A stretch of DNA of 64,000 nucleotides. It comes from Actinostola sp. cb2023. Lineage: Eukaryota; Cnidaria; Anthozoa; Actiniaria; Actinostolidae. Below, piece after piece: positions 32,181-48,855 of the stretch (the stretch's first letter is position 1; each line of letters begins with the position of its first letter). A program made the position numbers and the translations under genes. The stretch is taken from contig JAUJYZ010001569.1 of the NCBI GenBank assembly GCA_033675265.1, forward strand, positions 62,001-126,000, in the 5' to 3' direction. The notes under the pieces were generated by a model. It saw only the letters and a program-made list of their open reading frames with translations, was not told the DNA's origin and did no database searches.

Positions 32181-32654
32181 ATTGCAAACCAGCAAGTACA
32201 ATTTCAAGTGTTTTTCAAAACTGTAGATGAAATAATTATTACATAAACTAAGTTACAAAACGATGTTTGGTATATATTATGAAGCACTTTGATAAATTGT
32301 TAACACAGATGACTTCACAAAATTACTCAATTCTCAATAACAAATAGATTCCATTTTACTGTGGGCTGCCAGCATTTATACTGTTAGTTGTAATAGAGAA
32401 CCGTAATGTGCAAAATGTATACTTAATGGGGACCCAACAGAGCCTCAAATAATAACTAGTATTATCCTCAAAAGAATATGAAATTGCTAGTATTATCAAA
32501 CAACAATTACTGTAAGTTATAATGATTGATGGATGATGAAATTGCAATAATAGAAGATATAACAGTAGCTGACATGGCTTCCACAAACAGGTGTACATAT
32601 ATATTACTGTAAGTTATAATGATTGATGGTATAATGATCGATTATTAGTTATAA

Positions 32655-32965
32655 TAATAATAATTTGGGGGATCTAATCGTCCTTCCTTGAAGCTGGTAG
32701 CGGAATTACAAAGGACGCAGCTCAACGTGGTCAAGTCAAAGGCATATAAAGGCACACTATACTGCCACCATACGACCCATGTCTGACCATGGAGCACAGC
32801 TCAGATTGAAATATTGTTCGTTTTTACTGAGGGAGGAAAACCGGAGTACCTGGAGAGAACGAACTAAGTAAGAAACTCAACTCACATGAAGCACCCGGTC
32901 CGTGAATTGAACCAGACACCACAGTGGCGAGAGGCGCGTTATTGCTCTCACCACTCAGCCACCCC
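32655..32965 (-). mobile_element. tRNA-derived SINE
   Basis: On the minus strand GGTGGCTGAGTGGTGAGAGC carries a Pol III A box (TGGCTGAGTGG) and GGTTCAATTCA follows as a B box, both tRNA-like. A roughly 200-base body follows, with CTCCGGTTTTCCTCCC, ending in an (ATT)n tail (about 32655). A decayed relative is at 42057-42190. Family name not recognised. Confidence 0.7.
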
Positions 32966-33412
32966 TATGTAAATAGATCTGACAAGATGAATATGTAAAT
33001 TTAGAATCGCATCATTTAAAGGTCAAGGTTAGTCTTAGTAGTATATGCACACCAAGCCATAACCATAATATATACACAGCTGATCAATTAAAAAAGGCAA
33101 AACAGATTTCTTGAGGTGGTATCCAAGCTAATGATTATTGTTTTCTACAGTTCTAAACATTTCCTGTATTGAGACTGCAGTGCACCACTTTATGAATTCC
33201 AAAAATATGTTTATAAAACAGTAATAGTCTTTATAGTGGTGTTTTGTTGTTGTTTGTTGATAAAATATTATTTACTTAGACTTAAATGATGATTAGATGA
33301 AATAATACTATTATTTCCGTGAAGTTGGAGAAGTCAATAAGCAGATTGTATATGGTAACTTGCACTTGTAAGTAGTTGTACTAATAAATTATGCTAAATA
33401 ACTGCCAAAAGA

Positions 33413-33758
33413 TAACTGTCGCAAACAGGTATTACTTAGACTCATTAGAAAACGCTTCAGAAAGTTACTAACATGTATATACAATAAAGTTGTTAAATAC
33501 ACTTGCTTTCAAAAACGTTGTCCTTTTACAAAATGCAAAGTAAAAAGGAATTAATTAGAGAAACATGCAATGAGCCACAGTTCCGCGTGCTTGAATTTCT
33601 TTAGTTTCTCTAATTAATTCCTTTCTAGTATTTACTATTTTGTATTTTGTAATGGACAACGTTTTTGAAAACAGGTGTATATAACAACTTTATTGTATAT
33701 ACATGTTGGTAACTTTCTGAAGCTAATGAGTCTAAGTAATACCTGTTTGTGGCAGTTA
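33413..33758. mobile_element. Foldback element, about 150-bp arms
   Basis: TAACTGTCGCAAACAGGTAT opens the left arm; ATACCTGTTTGTGGCAGTTA closes the right. The arms match through TTAGAGAAACTAAAG-type sequence to a short centre near 33570-33595. Confidence 0.85.
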
Positions 33759-35297
33759 CAGGTGTATATATATAAATATATACTCACTTGCAAGAAAGGT
33801 GGATGTTGTTAGAAACATGTTCAAGCTATGTGTTATTCTTGGATGACATATTGGCTGTCTTTTTGTATATTGCAATAATATTTAGGCTAGCTGATGATGC
33901 TTTACAACACAAAATTTTGCAGTGAACTGGCTGTCTTACAAGTCTCTCGTATCAACGAAAAGCAAAATAGGTGTTTGTATTGACTTCAGGAACATTAATT
34001 TAGTGTTTGGATTCAATTGACTGATTTAATATACTCACTTGCTGTCACACGTACTAGTTCAAATTCAAAACCATTGAATATTAAAGTGAGAACTGGTTTG
34101 ATGGGACTGTTAGGCCCTTAGCAAAAACAAATACTAATATATACAGTGTGTTTTTATATATATACCGAGAGACAAGAAATACATACATACACACACATGT
34201 ATTTAAGAAATAAATGAAAATTGATGTTGTTAAGGGTAATGATTTTATGAGCTGTCAAAGAACAACTTTATATTCTCGCAACAATGCACAAGTACTTCTT
34301 TCTCAGTTCTGTGCTAATTAAATATTGAAATCTTTTTTAATTACGAATTAAAAACATATAAGCCAAGTACATGTGTACCTTGATATACCTTACAGTAGCA
34401 ACATGCCCTTGAAAATACAATGGTACTGTACATGATTTGGTTGATGATTGACAAGACAATACACATGACCACACGATGTGTTTAGTAGGCTGTTGTTTTT
34501 TCGGATTTAGACAATGGGGAAGTAACGTGTTGGGCGATTTTTGGGTGTTACTATGTATTATATACATGTGTGAGGAAGGAAATTGTGGCTTTGGGTGTTT
34601 ACTACCACTGTAACCACCACCATAAAATCGGCTTTCTATTTTAGGACAGCGAAGAGAGATCCGAGATTGAGATTGAGATGTAAGCACAGATGAATAAATG
34701 AAGATTGCAGTATGCATATGTATTTTGATGCCCAGTGGTCATTGTGCCTTGTTTGTGCACTAAAGCGTTGCAGATTACTGGCGAGAAACTAATGACGATG
34801 AACTTATATTTATACTGTAAAGCGATTTGCGGTTAGCAAATTCCATATTAAACAAAAGCTGAGTCGCAATATAGAAGACACGGTCCATCATCAAGGAAAT
34901 AACGCCATCCTGGAGCCGTGGTGGTACATACAGGATAGAAGGGCGATATCCCGCTGGTGATATTCCGATTCATAAAAATCAACGCGAACATCTCGCATTA
35001 CGAACGTGAAGGTGTTGCCTCCCATGTATGCGTATTTTGATGTTTACGTCTAGCCATTGCAAGATCTAGCGATCAAGACCAGTTTTCGAGAAATGATGTC
35101 CAGCGCCAAGCAAGTGCTCAAAGTGCTACTAGCTCACTCGGCGTCGACGAACGTTTATATTCGACTGCAGATATAGCAGCTATGTCTTGCACGTCAACAA
35201 TCTATTTACTTTTTGTAGCGTTTCACGTGAGGGTCGCGAATTGTAGCCAATTTACCATTAGTATACACGTGATCTGATAGCAAATGTTCTAGTTTTT
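33759..35297. other. Intergenic, no supported gene
   Basis: A+T-rich, with ATATAC runs at about 33770 and 34135. A 126-codon frame at 34717-34337 (minus) lacks domains and splice signals. A 28-codon frame at 35093 (MMSSAKQVLKVLLAHSA) is the only other one noted. Confidence 0.4.
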
Positions 35298-35734
35298 TTG
35301 TCGATCGGAGGTTTCGTTCTCGAAGAAAACACCAAGACTCCACGAGTGTGGTTCCCCGCTGTAATGAAAAATATCACACTTATCGATATATTTCATCGAG
35401 AGAAACACGGTGTCAAAGTTTACCGAGAGAAAGAAATCCCAAATGCTAACGATGCACTTAAAAATCGAAAAAAAGCTGAGATCTTACTGTTGAAGAAGAG
35501 TTCAACACGCTCGAACAAATTATGGAAAGCGATCGCACTTATTTTTTTGGATCGCAGCCTAAAATGAAAGGGTTCAATTACGCAAGAAATGTTAAACTGA
35601 CCGAGCCACCGGTAAACACACCAGTTAAACCCCAAATAGAACGAACCTACAGATCCTTGGCAAACTATCGCTGCTTTAGCAACCCTCTTTTAGTTCCAGA
35701 AATGTTTGAAAAACACGTCTCGAAGGTCGAGTGA
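35298..35734 (+). pseudogene. Candidate coding region of unknown family, apparently split by a frameshift
   Basis: Two overlapping frames read like one protein: the first contains TKTPRVWFPAVMKNITLIDI and ends its plausible part at ALKNRKKAE; the second starts DLTVEEEFNTLEQIMESDRT and runs to a stop at 35734 with NVKLTEPPVNTPVKPQIERT. A single base missing in GCTGAGATC (near 35480) would join them. There is no ATG at the left end; an upstream exon may exist. The composition is charged and protein-like. It could also be two unrelated chance frames. Confidence 0.3.
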
Positions 35735-35999
35735 ATCGGTATTTTGTCTCCTGCAACGAACTGTCTGATGAAAGCGGACAATCATGGTTCAATCACAACC
35801 TTACTTCGACTCAAAATGACAGAACAAATGCTGTAAAGCTGCCTACCGTTATTGAGACAACCTTCCAATGATATAAGTACTGAATTCTTGGGGATAAAAC
35901 GATAGAATGGAAGCCCACTTTCAACCAAAACTTGAAGTAAACATCGACTGTGTTTGCAAGATCCAGCACCTTTGTCTTTGAAAGGACTGGGCATGAAGG

Positions 36000-37216
36000 G
36001 GGTATAGTCACGTGATAGGTCTATTTTTGGCATTCCAAGCAAGTACTGCACTCACGCAACGGCTGCTTGGACGAAAAACTACATTCATCAGTCAAAAATA
36101 GTATAATAATATAATATTAAACATAGCGTATCATAGAAGGGTCTCGATGCCGGCTTACAATAGTTGTTCTGTTGAATCTTGTAATGTACGTATTTTCACT
36201 GTTGAAACGGCAAGCCAGGTAGGAGGGAGTGGGGGAGGGAGTTGAAGGGGGCGCTACTCAGTGTTGGCAATTATCTATGATTAATTATAGATAACGAAGA
36301 AAAGATGATGGGGTTGTAGGTATTCCCTTTTCCTGATTGAAACTATTACGGTGTTCCAGATATTTTATGCTGTGGGAATAAAAAGAGTTGAGATAACCTT
36401 GCAGTTAAATTTATTTTACCCGACTCACAGTATTGCAGAACCCGTGTCACATACCCCAGCACCCCTATCCTTGACCATCACGAAGCCTGTTTCAGATAGC
36501 CTTTCTCCGACTTGTTTCTCAGTTTTTTTTTGATTCCCTGCAGGGGGTAAGTTTACAGATTTCCAGGTCGATTTCCAAGCCCATCAAGCCCAAATAACTA
36601 TAGTATAAACATGCGATGTCGGCGATATCAGTATCCAATGTCAGTAATACGAGTGAATTCACCTCCCACGTCACTGTAATTCAGCCGCCTGGAAATGTCA
36701 GATTGGTCTGCGCACGAATCGGATTTTGCGGTCAATGAACTACTCCCGAATATCTTTGGTTGCAGGCAGTATTAAAGTTTTTCTCACGCCGATAAACGTT
36801 GCTTTCCTCCGCTCAGTCGCGTGCAAGTAGCAAACGTACCCTGGCCAGTTACCACGTGTACCAGCCGAAACTAATTCAGTAATTGCCCACACTGTCACGA
36901 CACAGAATTGTTCTAACTCTGCAGTTTATCACACTGCACTGGCGAGGCACGCTGTGCCAGCTGGGAAGTGTGCATTTTTCACAAGCACGCGAAATGAACT
37001 CGGCAGTGGTGGTCAGTGAATACACTGACGGGCTCCCTGTGTAACACCGACGGGCTTCCTGTATACCCGGAAGTATATCAGTCGGCTTTCATCGCACATT
37101 TGTCGTGTTTTTATTTGAATCACCTTCATTACTATTATACACACGGTCTATTATTATACACAATTCCATTTATTTCATCATTATTTCTAATTCTTTAAAT
37201 TCCTTCGGATCTGATC
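36000..37216. other. Intergenic, no supported gene
   Basis: No repeat family or domain recognised. The short frames seen are compatible with chance. Confidence 0.35.
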
Positions 37217-37329
37217 TTAATTTCTCGGCAAATAGTAACTGTTACCCAAGGTCCCCATGTACCCTCCCCATCCTTGCTGACTCATCGGTAAAAACCTGCT
37301 ACATCTCTTTGTACGATCAACTTTCTTAC

Positions 37330-37539
37330 AGTCACATGTAATTTGGAATCGATAAACCGTCAGGCTGCCAAAGTGGACTTTGTACCAGTCGAAATCCGAT
37401 TGGCTGGTATAAATTTTGTCTTTGTCTTGACTGGAGTCATGGCGGTGTTTCTTGAGGCAGATGTTTACAGCCGCGTCCCCTGCATCGTACATACCGAGTT
37501 TCTCATTTTCTTCCAAGCTCACTTTGTTGTTGAATTTAC
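37330..37539 (-). CDS. Candidate internal exon, phase 1-1, unknown gene
   Basis: On the minus strand a good acceptor (TTTCAATCCCCAG) is followed by a 210-base open stretch with KLGMYDAGDAAVNICLKK and DFDWYKVHFGSLTVYRFQIT, and a donor ACT|GTAAGA. Symmetric 1-1 exons often carry extracellular modules. I do not recognise the domain and found no partner exon. The frame stays open on both sides, and an antisense frame (37343-37627) is equally long, so chance cannot be excluded. Confidence 0.3.
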
Positions 37540-38503
37540 CTGGGGATTGAAATACATTTATCATGAATCCCGAGTCATGAATGCGTACATAAAGCCATGC
37601 GTGGGAGAGATGGCCGCCCACATTTGAACCCCATTAAGCACTCACAGTTGGAATCATTTGTGACTTTCGCCCCCAGTGTTGACATCCATTCATTTTCCTA
37701 CCTGTGAGTGCACGTGTAACCGCAATTTTAACAACAACAACAATATCAAGATATATCTACTTTAATCAGAGAAATTTATCGTCCATTTCCTACTCTAACA
37801 AACGAAAATACTGGCTTCACAGACGGAGAGGAGTTACGACAGGAGATAATATATATAAGTCCAGAGACTTGCGGATTTTTAGAATTGACTCTCAAAGGTT
37901 TCTGAAGACAAGAATGGACACCGCTGAGTTGCAATTGAAGAGTACGTTAAGCAAACGTATGGTATCCCACAATGACTGGTACAATTTAAAGAATGTATGA
38001 TTTTTAACCTCTCTGGACCACTTCCGTTGCTAAAATTTGGAATATGTTTTTGCAAGCACCCGCACGCTAACAACGTGCACGCTACAATGGAAGTTTTGGC
38101 CAGTTGGCTTCAGTTGATAAACCCTAAAGGCACTGGACATGTTAGGTAAGCTAGGCTATAGAAATGGAGTGATTGAATGATCTAGCGATTACCTTAGTTA
38201 GTGCATGAGGAATGAGCCAGGAAATAGATGGTCATGACCTGGCCAGAGGAATTAGAAATGATATCCGAGTAGAGCCGGCTTCTTTGCCAGTCATCCGATT
38301 ATCGTATGGATGTTTAGACACCGCAGCCGCAGAACGCAATGTGGGTTCAAACTAAAGAACATGCAAGCTTTCTCAGTTAGGACTCTTTCCGTGAATAACT
38401 ACTGAATTTCAAAACTTTTTGCCTGAGGGGGGGATCCCCTGGTAGTCACTGGAAACACGAAATGCAAGACCGCAGATGATTCAGTCAACAGTGCTTGCTT
38501 TTA

Positions 38504-38724
38504 CAGTGAGGACACACTAACCGGGACCATTTGAGCAAAACTGACCAATCAGATTACACCTGAAAACAATCACATTCCAACAAAAGTCATCATTATTATT
38601 ATTATCTGCACCAATCAGCATTATAACTATAATGCTGATTGGCCCAGACAACTTTTGTTGGAATGTGATTATTTTCAGGTGTAATCTGATTGGTCAGTTT
38701 TGCTCAAGTTAGTGTGCCTCACTG
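38504..38724. mobile_element. TA-flanked foldback MITE
   Basis: CAGTGAGGACACACTAAC at the left mirrors GTTAGTGTGCCTCACTG at the right, with TA on both sides (38502-38503, 38725-38726). Arms share TTGAGCAAAACTGACCAATC. The centre is itself a palindrome (CCAATCAGCATTATAACTAT...). Confidence 0.85.
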
Positions 38725-38769
38725 TAAATATTTAGCTATTGTACTATATCTTATTAGAATAGATTATAG

Positions 38770-38935
38770 GTTTTATATTTTATATTGTGAATTTTATACG
38801 TAGATTTATTTATTTATTTATAATATATATTTTAGATTTAGTTTTAGGTGTCCCCTATTAGTAGAGGGATTTTCCCCTCAGCTATTACATTTGACACATA
38901 AATAAAGTTTATCTATCTATCTATCTTGTTAGTGT
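38770..38935 (+). mobile_element. Retroelement 3' tail (tentative)
   Basis: AATAAAGTTTATCTATCTATC: a polyadenylation-like hexamer followed by a (TATC)n tail, typical of non-LTR retroelement or SINE ends. No coding part remains. Confidence 0.35.
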
Positions 38936-39135
38936 CATGACTGACGGTGACTTTACTTTGAATGTTTCTGGATTTCAAGAAGGCTTTTCAACGGTTTTCT
39001 AAACCCCCCATGATTCACTGCGATCTTTGACAAACCTTTATCTATGACAACATATTGGGAATTCATCAGGGGTCGGGTATACTGGGTAATCTTCTTATTG
39101 GGTGGGACGTGGTGTATTGTATTTTAAAGGGGACT

Positions 39136-43787
<4,652 letters not shown>

Positions 43788-44036
43788 TTTGGGATAACAG
43801 AAGAAAAACTGGAGAGAAAACAATCATGTCAGATTTCAGAATTCATTCATTCATTCAATAATTTATGTTCAATTTTTTTCATTGTCGTTATAGTCACAAG
43901 CATATTTATTATTTTTTGTAGCAAATACAATACAATAAAAATAAAAGATGCGAGGAAGAAAGTGAAGGGAGAAAGAAAGGTAGAAAGGATAAAATAACGA
44001 TGAGATTCAAGTGTTCATGGGATTTTTTTAACATTT

Positions 44037-44414
44037 CAATGAGGGTTTATCACGTAATTTCAAATCTCATAGGACAAAAAAATGATTATCATAGCTGGAA
44101 AGAGCTCGTTGAAATTAGTAAAAATGTGAAGTTTGAAAAAGATCGCTTCACAAATTGCGAAGATATGAATTTTCAAAAATCGAAATTTTGTATGAAAACC
44201 TTTGTTGGAAGGCAAGAGTTGCCTACCAGCGTAAATTTCCAAAGGTTTTCATATAAAATTTCGATTTTGAAAATTCATATCTTCGCAATTTGTGAAGCGA
44301 TCTTTTCCAAACTTCACATTTTTACTAATTTCAACGAGCTCTTTCCAGCTATGATAATCATTTTTTGTCCAATGTCTCCTATAAGTTTTGAAATTATGTG
44401 ATAAACCCTCATTG
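44037..44414. mobile_element. Large foldback, about 180-bp arms
   Basis: CAATGAGGGTTTATCACGTA opens the left arm and its near reverse complement ends at 44414; the arms meet around GGCAAGAGTTGCCTACC (about 44211-44227). It lies in the likely 5' untranslated intron of the FAM234 gene. Confidence 0.9.
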
Positions 44415-44899
44415 TTTCATGCAAACAATAGAACCATAAGCTTAATTTGGCACACAATAATTATTGATCAATGTGATTACACTTCATCTTTACAGCTGTG
44501 ATGAGAATATTTAACGTTAAAAGATTGAAAATTACACATTCAAATCACGAGAACGAACAGTAAACCTTCTATCTAGTGTTCTAATATACAAACAGATGGT
44601 TAGAAACCGAGTTCAGTTTATTTCGGTTTTGATCACCATCCTGGCCGTATTCCGGTACCAGTAGCCCGGCATAATTACACCAAATATTTTAATAATTGAA
44701 ATAATACATCAAGGTACGATATTTTCTTGAACAAAGGCTGAATACATCACATTGACAATGATTTATATGGTGGTAATGATCGTTAAACAACGACTTTCGC
44801 CGTCCGCCATTTTGCTGCCAAACTCTCGATCACAAACCGACAAAGTCACAACAGAAATTATGTGTTTCTTTATAAAATGACTTACCTTGAGTATTTAAT

Positions 44900-46260
44900 C
44901 GAAGTTTACATCAGATGCTTTAATACTAAATCGGGGGAATGCGAAAATAACAGTGTTCAAGCATTATTATGCTCAAGTGACGTGTTTAAATGCAGCTTTT
45001 GCCAGTCAACTATTATAATTAGACAAAATCTGACACACGGTGGGAGGGTTAGTGAAGAATTGTGCATCATTCCCTAACAAAATTTGCCAAATAAAATAAA
45101 ATACTTGGCATTTCGTTGTATATTTGTTTCGGTTTTAGATTATATCATGTTTAGAGGCTGCTTCACGAAATTTAAAATATCCGAAGTCGTAAAAGTCATC
45201 TGATTTTATTGGAGTAAACGTTCTACTCTCCCCCTCCCTGGTGGGTAACAGATCGAAATTTCTTCCTTTTCTTCCTTTATCATTCCAAAACGGTTGATGG
45301 CTGAAACGATGGGAACTTTAGGGGAGGCAGGACTGGCACCAGGCTGACCATGGGGATGGTACAAACCAAGATTAACGAAGTACTATACCACAGCAATGAT
45401 GTTAATCTTTAGTGTTATTGTGCTTTTCACATTTTCTATGCTACAATGCTCGCATTTTACTTACATCCATGAAACAAAACAATATCATTGAGTAAATAAT
45501 CAAAGGGTCAGAACATATGCATCTATCAATGCTAAGCCCAATTTGGTTTTTGGGAGTAGGGGGTAAGGCAAGGGGTGGTCATTTGACAGACCTCCCTGAC
45601 AGTGGGGATTTTGACATTTCATTTGAACAATACATAATGATGGAAATTGTCAAAATTCCCACCCCTTGCCCATCCCTCTCGGGCTTAAAAACCTACATGT
45701 TAGATTAATTTTTTGATTTGATACACCACTATAAATGTAGATCACTGTAGTATACTGCCTAGGAACTGAACCTTTGGTCCACATATGTATAAGGACAAAT
45801 AACTAGATACATTTATTGTGAAAGACAAAGAAGGTTGTAATAGAGGTTTTTACAGACCCCACCTTGTGGGACAAAAAAACAAAATATTTCTCCTTTCGTT
45901 CCAAAATATTTCATTGCTCTTGCCCGCAAGATTGCTGATCTGAAATTAACCTTTAAAAAAAATTCAAGTAGCTGTCTTTTTGAGCTGTCAGATAACCAGG
46001 AATTTCTTCTGTAGCAAGCAATAAAACCATAACATGCATTACTAATAACAGCAATGTAGCAGTTTGACAAGCATCTATATTAAGATTTTGCACATACAAG
46101 AACTAAGCTCAAAAGTATTGAGAGAAAATCAATGTGAGTTTTAAGAGCTACTGAGTATACCGATATTCTATTGCAGATCATTGACACTTGTGACAATATA
46201 TATTTTGAAGGTTCTCCTTGCACGCAGTGCACCTGATGTGGTAAGTGTTGCTTACAACTG
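44900..46260. other. Space between the FAM234 and RBM17 genes
   Basis: Holds the FAM234 promoter region and the 3' untranslated part of the minus-strand RBM17 gene; an AATAAA on the minus strand lies at about 45811-45816. No coding sequence is seen. Confidence 0.4.
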
Positions 46261-47574
46261 TCACATATCCATTGCAAGGTCTAGTCTTCTAAATCTGTCT
46301 AAATTATAAAATGTAGCCTTTACAGTGCGTCCACCAAAATACCGTCCATTTAGATCAACCACTGCCTTGATAGCTGATTCCACCCTCTGGAATTCCACAA
46401 AAATTCTTACTGCCTCTTCTTCAGCAACACCTTCAGGAATTTCATAGATGATAACATTTGAAACTTCGCCATACTTGGCACACTCTTCAGCTGTTTCTGG
46501 TTGAAGATCATCGTCAATTTCACCAGGGCCGACCATGTTACAAAGACACACTACTTTACTTGGATTCTTCATAGCACTAATCAGAGAATCTGATTCATTA
46601 CTTTGAGCTTTGGTCTCTTTGTCCTTATTAATAATCTTTCCACCTCTTTTGCTTGTCTTTTCAACTTGAAGACAGGTATTTATCCCTTGTTCTTGCTTCC
46701 CAAGACCCTGACCATCTTTCCAGCCATATTTGGCCATGATCATCGAGGCAATTGGACTGTTGAATCCTACGTTTGGCTTTTCTGAACCAGAGAGTGACAT
46801 AAATGGTTTTCTTTCAGTGACAGGCTCCAGCATTTCTTCTTCTTCAATGGGTTCAGGGTTGGAAACTATAACTAGTGAGGTGGGAGGAGCAATGGCAGCA
46901 CCCACTGATCTTTTGGAAGACCGTCTGTAGCTACTCTCGTCATCACTGTCATTACTCCTACTGTGTCTATCCCTGCGTCTTTCTCTCTCCCTCTCTCTGT
47001 CCCGGTCTCTATCACGATCTCTGTCCCGAGAGTCCCGGTCCCTGTCCCGAGAGTCTCGAGACTCCCGTTCCCTATCCCAATCATGATCCCGTTCCCTGTA
47101 GCTCTCCCTGTCACGATCTCTGTCATTGTCCCTTGAACTCCTGTCTCTTTCTCTGGTTTCTCTTCTTTCTTTATCACGAATTTCACGATGTTTTTCTTTC
47201 ACAAGCTCATACTCATTTGGCCTTAGTGGGTCGTACTCGTCAACTACAGCAGCAGCAGATGTTCCCATCTCTATGAAAGGTTCCGAACTTCTTTCAGGGC
47301 GATCTACCTGATTTCTTACTGTGGTTTCACTAGCAACTGTTTGAAATGAGTCTTCGTGTTCCTCATTAGCTCGTTTTAATCCTCTATCCAGAATAACAGA
47401 GTTGATTACGGTGGACTTTTGACCAGAAAAAGTTGGTTTATTTTGCACTACTCTTTTCCTCTGCAGCTGCGTCTGCATAAGTTTCAAGCTTGAAGACCAA
47501 CCAGAGAGCTCTCCTCCTTCGTTAGATGAAGACGTTTGCATAGGAACGCCATCAAGATCGTCATATAATGACAT
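46261..47574 (-). CDS. RBM17: Splicing factor 45 (SPF45/RBM17), intronless
   Basis: 437 residues in one exon (human about 401, from a many-intron gene). The N-terminus MSLYDDLDG and LKLMQTQLQRKR are family hallmarks. A long R-D/R-E/R-S tract (about 140-215) follows, then a G-patch (PIASMIMAKYGWKDGQGLGK, about 285-304) and a C-terminal UHM/RRM domain (NMVGPGEIDDDLQPETAEEC, then GRYFGGRTVKATFYNL with the ligand-binding RYF motif). The protein binds ULM peptides of SF3B1, U2AF65 and SF1 and controls 3' splice-site choice in the nucleus. The frame is complete, without stops or shifts, and the encoded domains look functional. Absence of introns points to intron loss or an old retrocopy. Confidence 0.95.
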   Translation of the reverse strand: MSLYDDLDGVPMQTSSSNEGGELSGWSSSLKLMQTQLQRKRVVQNKPTFSGQKSTVINSVILDRGLKRANEEHEDSFQTVASETTVRNQVDRPERSSEPFIEMGTSAAAVVDEYDPLRPNEYELVKEKHREIRDKERRETRERDRSSRDNDRDRDRESYRERDHDWDRERESRDSRDRDRDSRDRDRDRDRDRERERERRRDRHSRSNDSDDESSYRRSSKRSVGAAIAPPTSLVIVSNPEPIEEEEMLEPVTERKPFMSLSGSEKPNVGFNSPIASMIMAKYGWKDGQGLGKQEQGINTCLQVEKTSKRGGKIINKDKETKAQSNESDSLISAMKNPSKVVCLCNMVGPGEIDDDLQPETAEECAKYGEVSNVIIYEIPEGVAEEEAVRIFVEFQRVESAIKAVVDLNGRYFGGRTVKATFYNLDRFRRLDLAMDM

Positions 47575-48067
47575 TTTTATCGTAACTTGTTGATATACAT
47601 GTAATACACGTGAAAAACAAGATGGCGACCGAAAGTGTGACCATCATGCATTCTGGGTTGTGAACAACCTCGTTCCCAGGGCCTTTTCCATCCACAGGTA
47701 GCCCAAGATAGGTTGAGCATTCTATTTTTTAGACCAACAAACCTTTTTGTACACAAAGCAAATTTCAATATATGAATCCGCAAAGAGCAGAATGTACAGT
47801 TGTGTAGTTGTGCGATTTTCAGAACAACATATCCCTTGAAAACCCCATTGCTGTTCAGTATATATATCTCAGTCGTGATATCATCCATCAAAAAAAGGGG
47901 TGTTTCTTGGTGCTACAGTCTGCATTGTATTATTGGTTAGGTTTCTTTGTATGCAGGGTATTGTTTTGGTTCAAGTTCATTCTTCTCGTTCTTTGTGTTC
48001 ATTGTCTAACGTCATCTGGTGTTCTGCAACACCAAGAAACCACCAAAAAAAGACATTGGACAGTACT

Positions 48068-48855
48068 GTATTGAAATTGCTACGTCATGCACTTTTGATC
48101 GGGCTTAAATTGATACAACCGGCTCCAAATTCGTTGATTGTCCAAACAAATTTGACATACAATCCTTGGGCTTTCCGCTTCAAAAACTGATGACATTCGA
48201 TAAGATTCTACTGAAGCAGCTGCAACATCTAGTATGGCCGGGAAAACTAGGAAAGACGATTTTCTCCCACACATTTCTGACCAGTGTATTGAAATTGCTA
48301 CGCCATGTACTTTTGATACAACCAACTAAAAATTGGTCGATTGTCCAGATTTTTTGACGTACAATCCTTGGCTTTCTTCCTAAAATGACATTGAAATAGA
48401 TTCTGAGCAGCTGCAACATCTCGGTAAGGTCGGGCGAAAAATTAGGAAAGACGATTTTCTCTCATACATTTCCTGTATTGAAATTGCTACGCCATGTACT
48501 TTTGATAGAACCATCTCCAAATTCGTCTCCAGATTTTTTGGCCTACAATCCTTGGTTTTCTTCAAAAAATGACATTGGAAAAGATTCTGAGCAGCTGCAA
48601 CATCTAGTAAGGCGAAAAATTAGGAAAGACGACTTTCTCCCATACCGGCATTTACTGTATTGAAATTGCTACCCCATTTACTTTTAATACAACCAACTCC
48701 AAATTCGTCGATTGTCCAGATTTTTTCGTTGACCTACAATCCTTGGTTTTCTTCAAAAAATGACATTGGAAAATATTCTGAGCAGCTGCAACATCTATAA
48801 TTAAAGGCGAAAAATCAGGAAAGACGACTTTCTCCCTGATACATTTACTGTATTT
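48068..48855. repeat. Four tandem copies of a 182-217-bp unit
   Basis: TGTATTGAAATTGCTAC starts copies at 48068, 48285, 48474 and 48656. Each ends with GCAGCTGCAACATCT and AGGAAAGACGA. Each copy has one CAGCTG E-box. Frames across it are not conserved between copies. Confidence 0.85.

Noticed and set aside
34337..34717. 126-codon minus-strand frame
   Set aside because: No family resemblance, no splice or promoter context, composition compatible with chance.
37343..37627. 94-codon plus-strand frame opposite the orphan exon
   Set aside because: No ATG context, domain or splice signal better than the minus-strand reading; kept neither as a gene.
46872..47276. Frames in other phases over the RBM17 Arg-rich region
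   Set aside because: Shadows of the biased R-D/R-E coding sequence.
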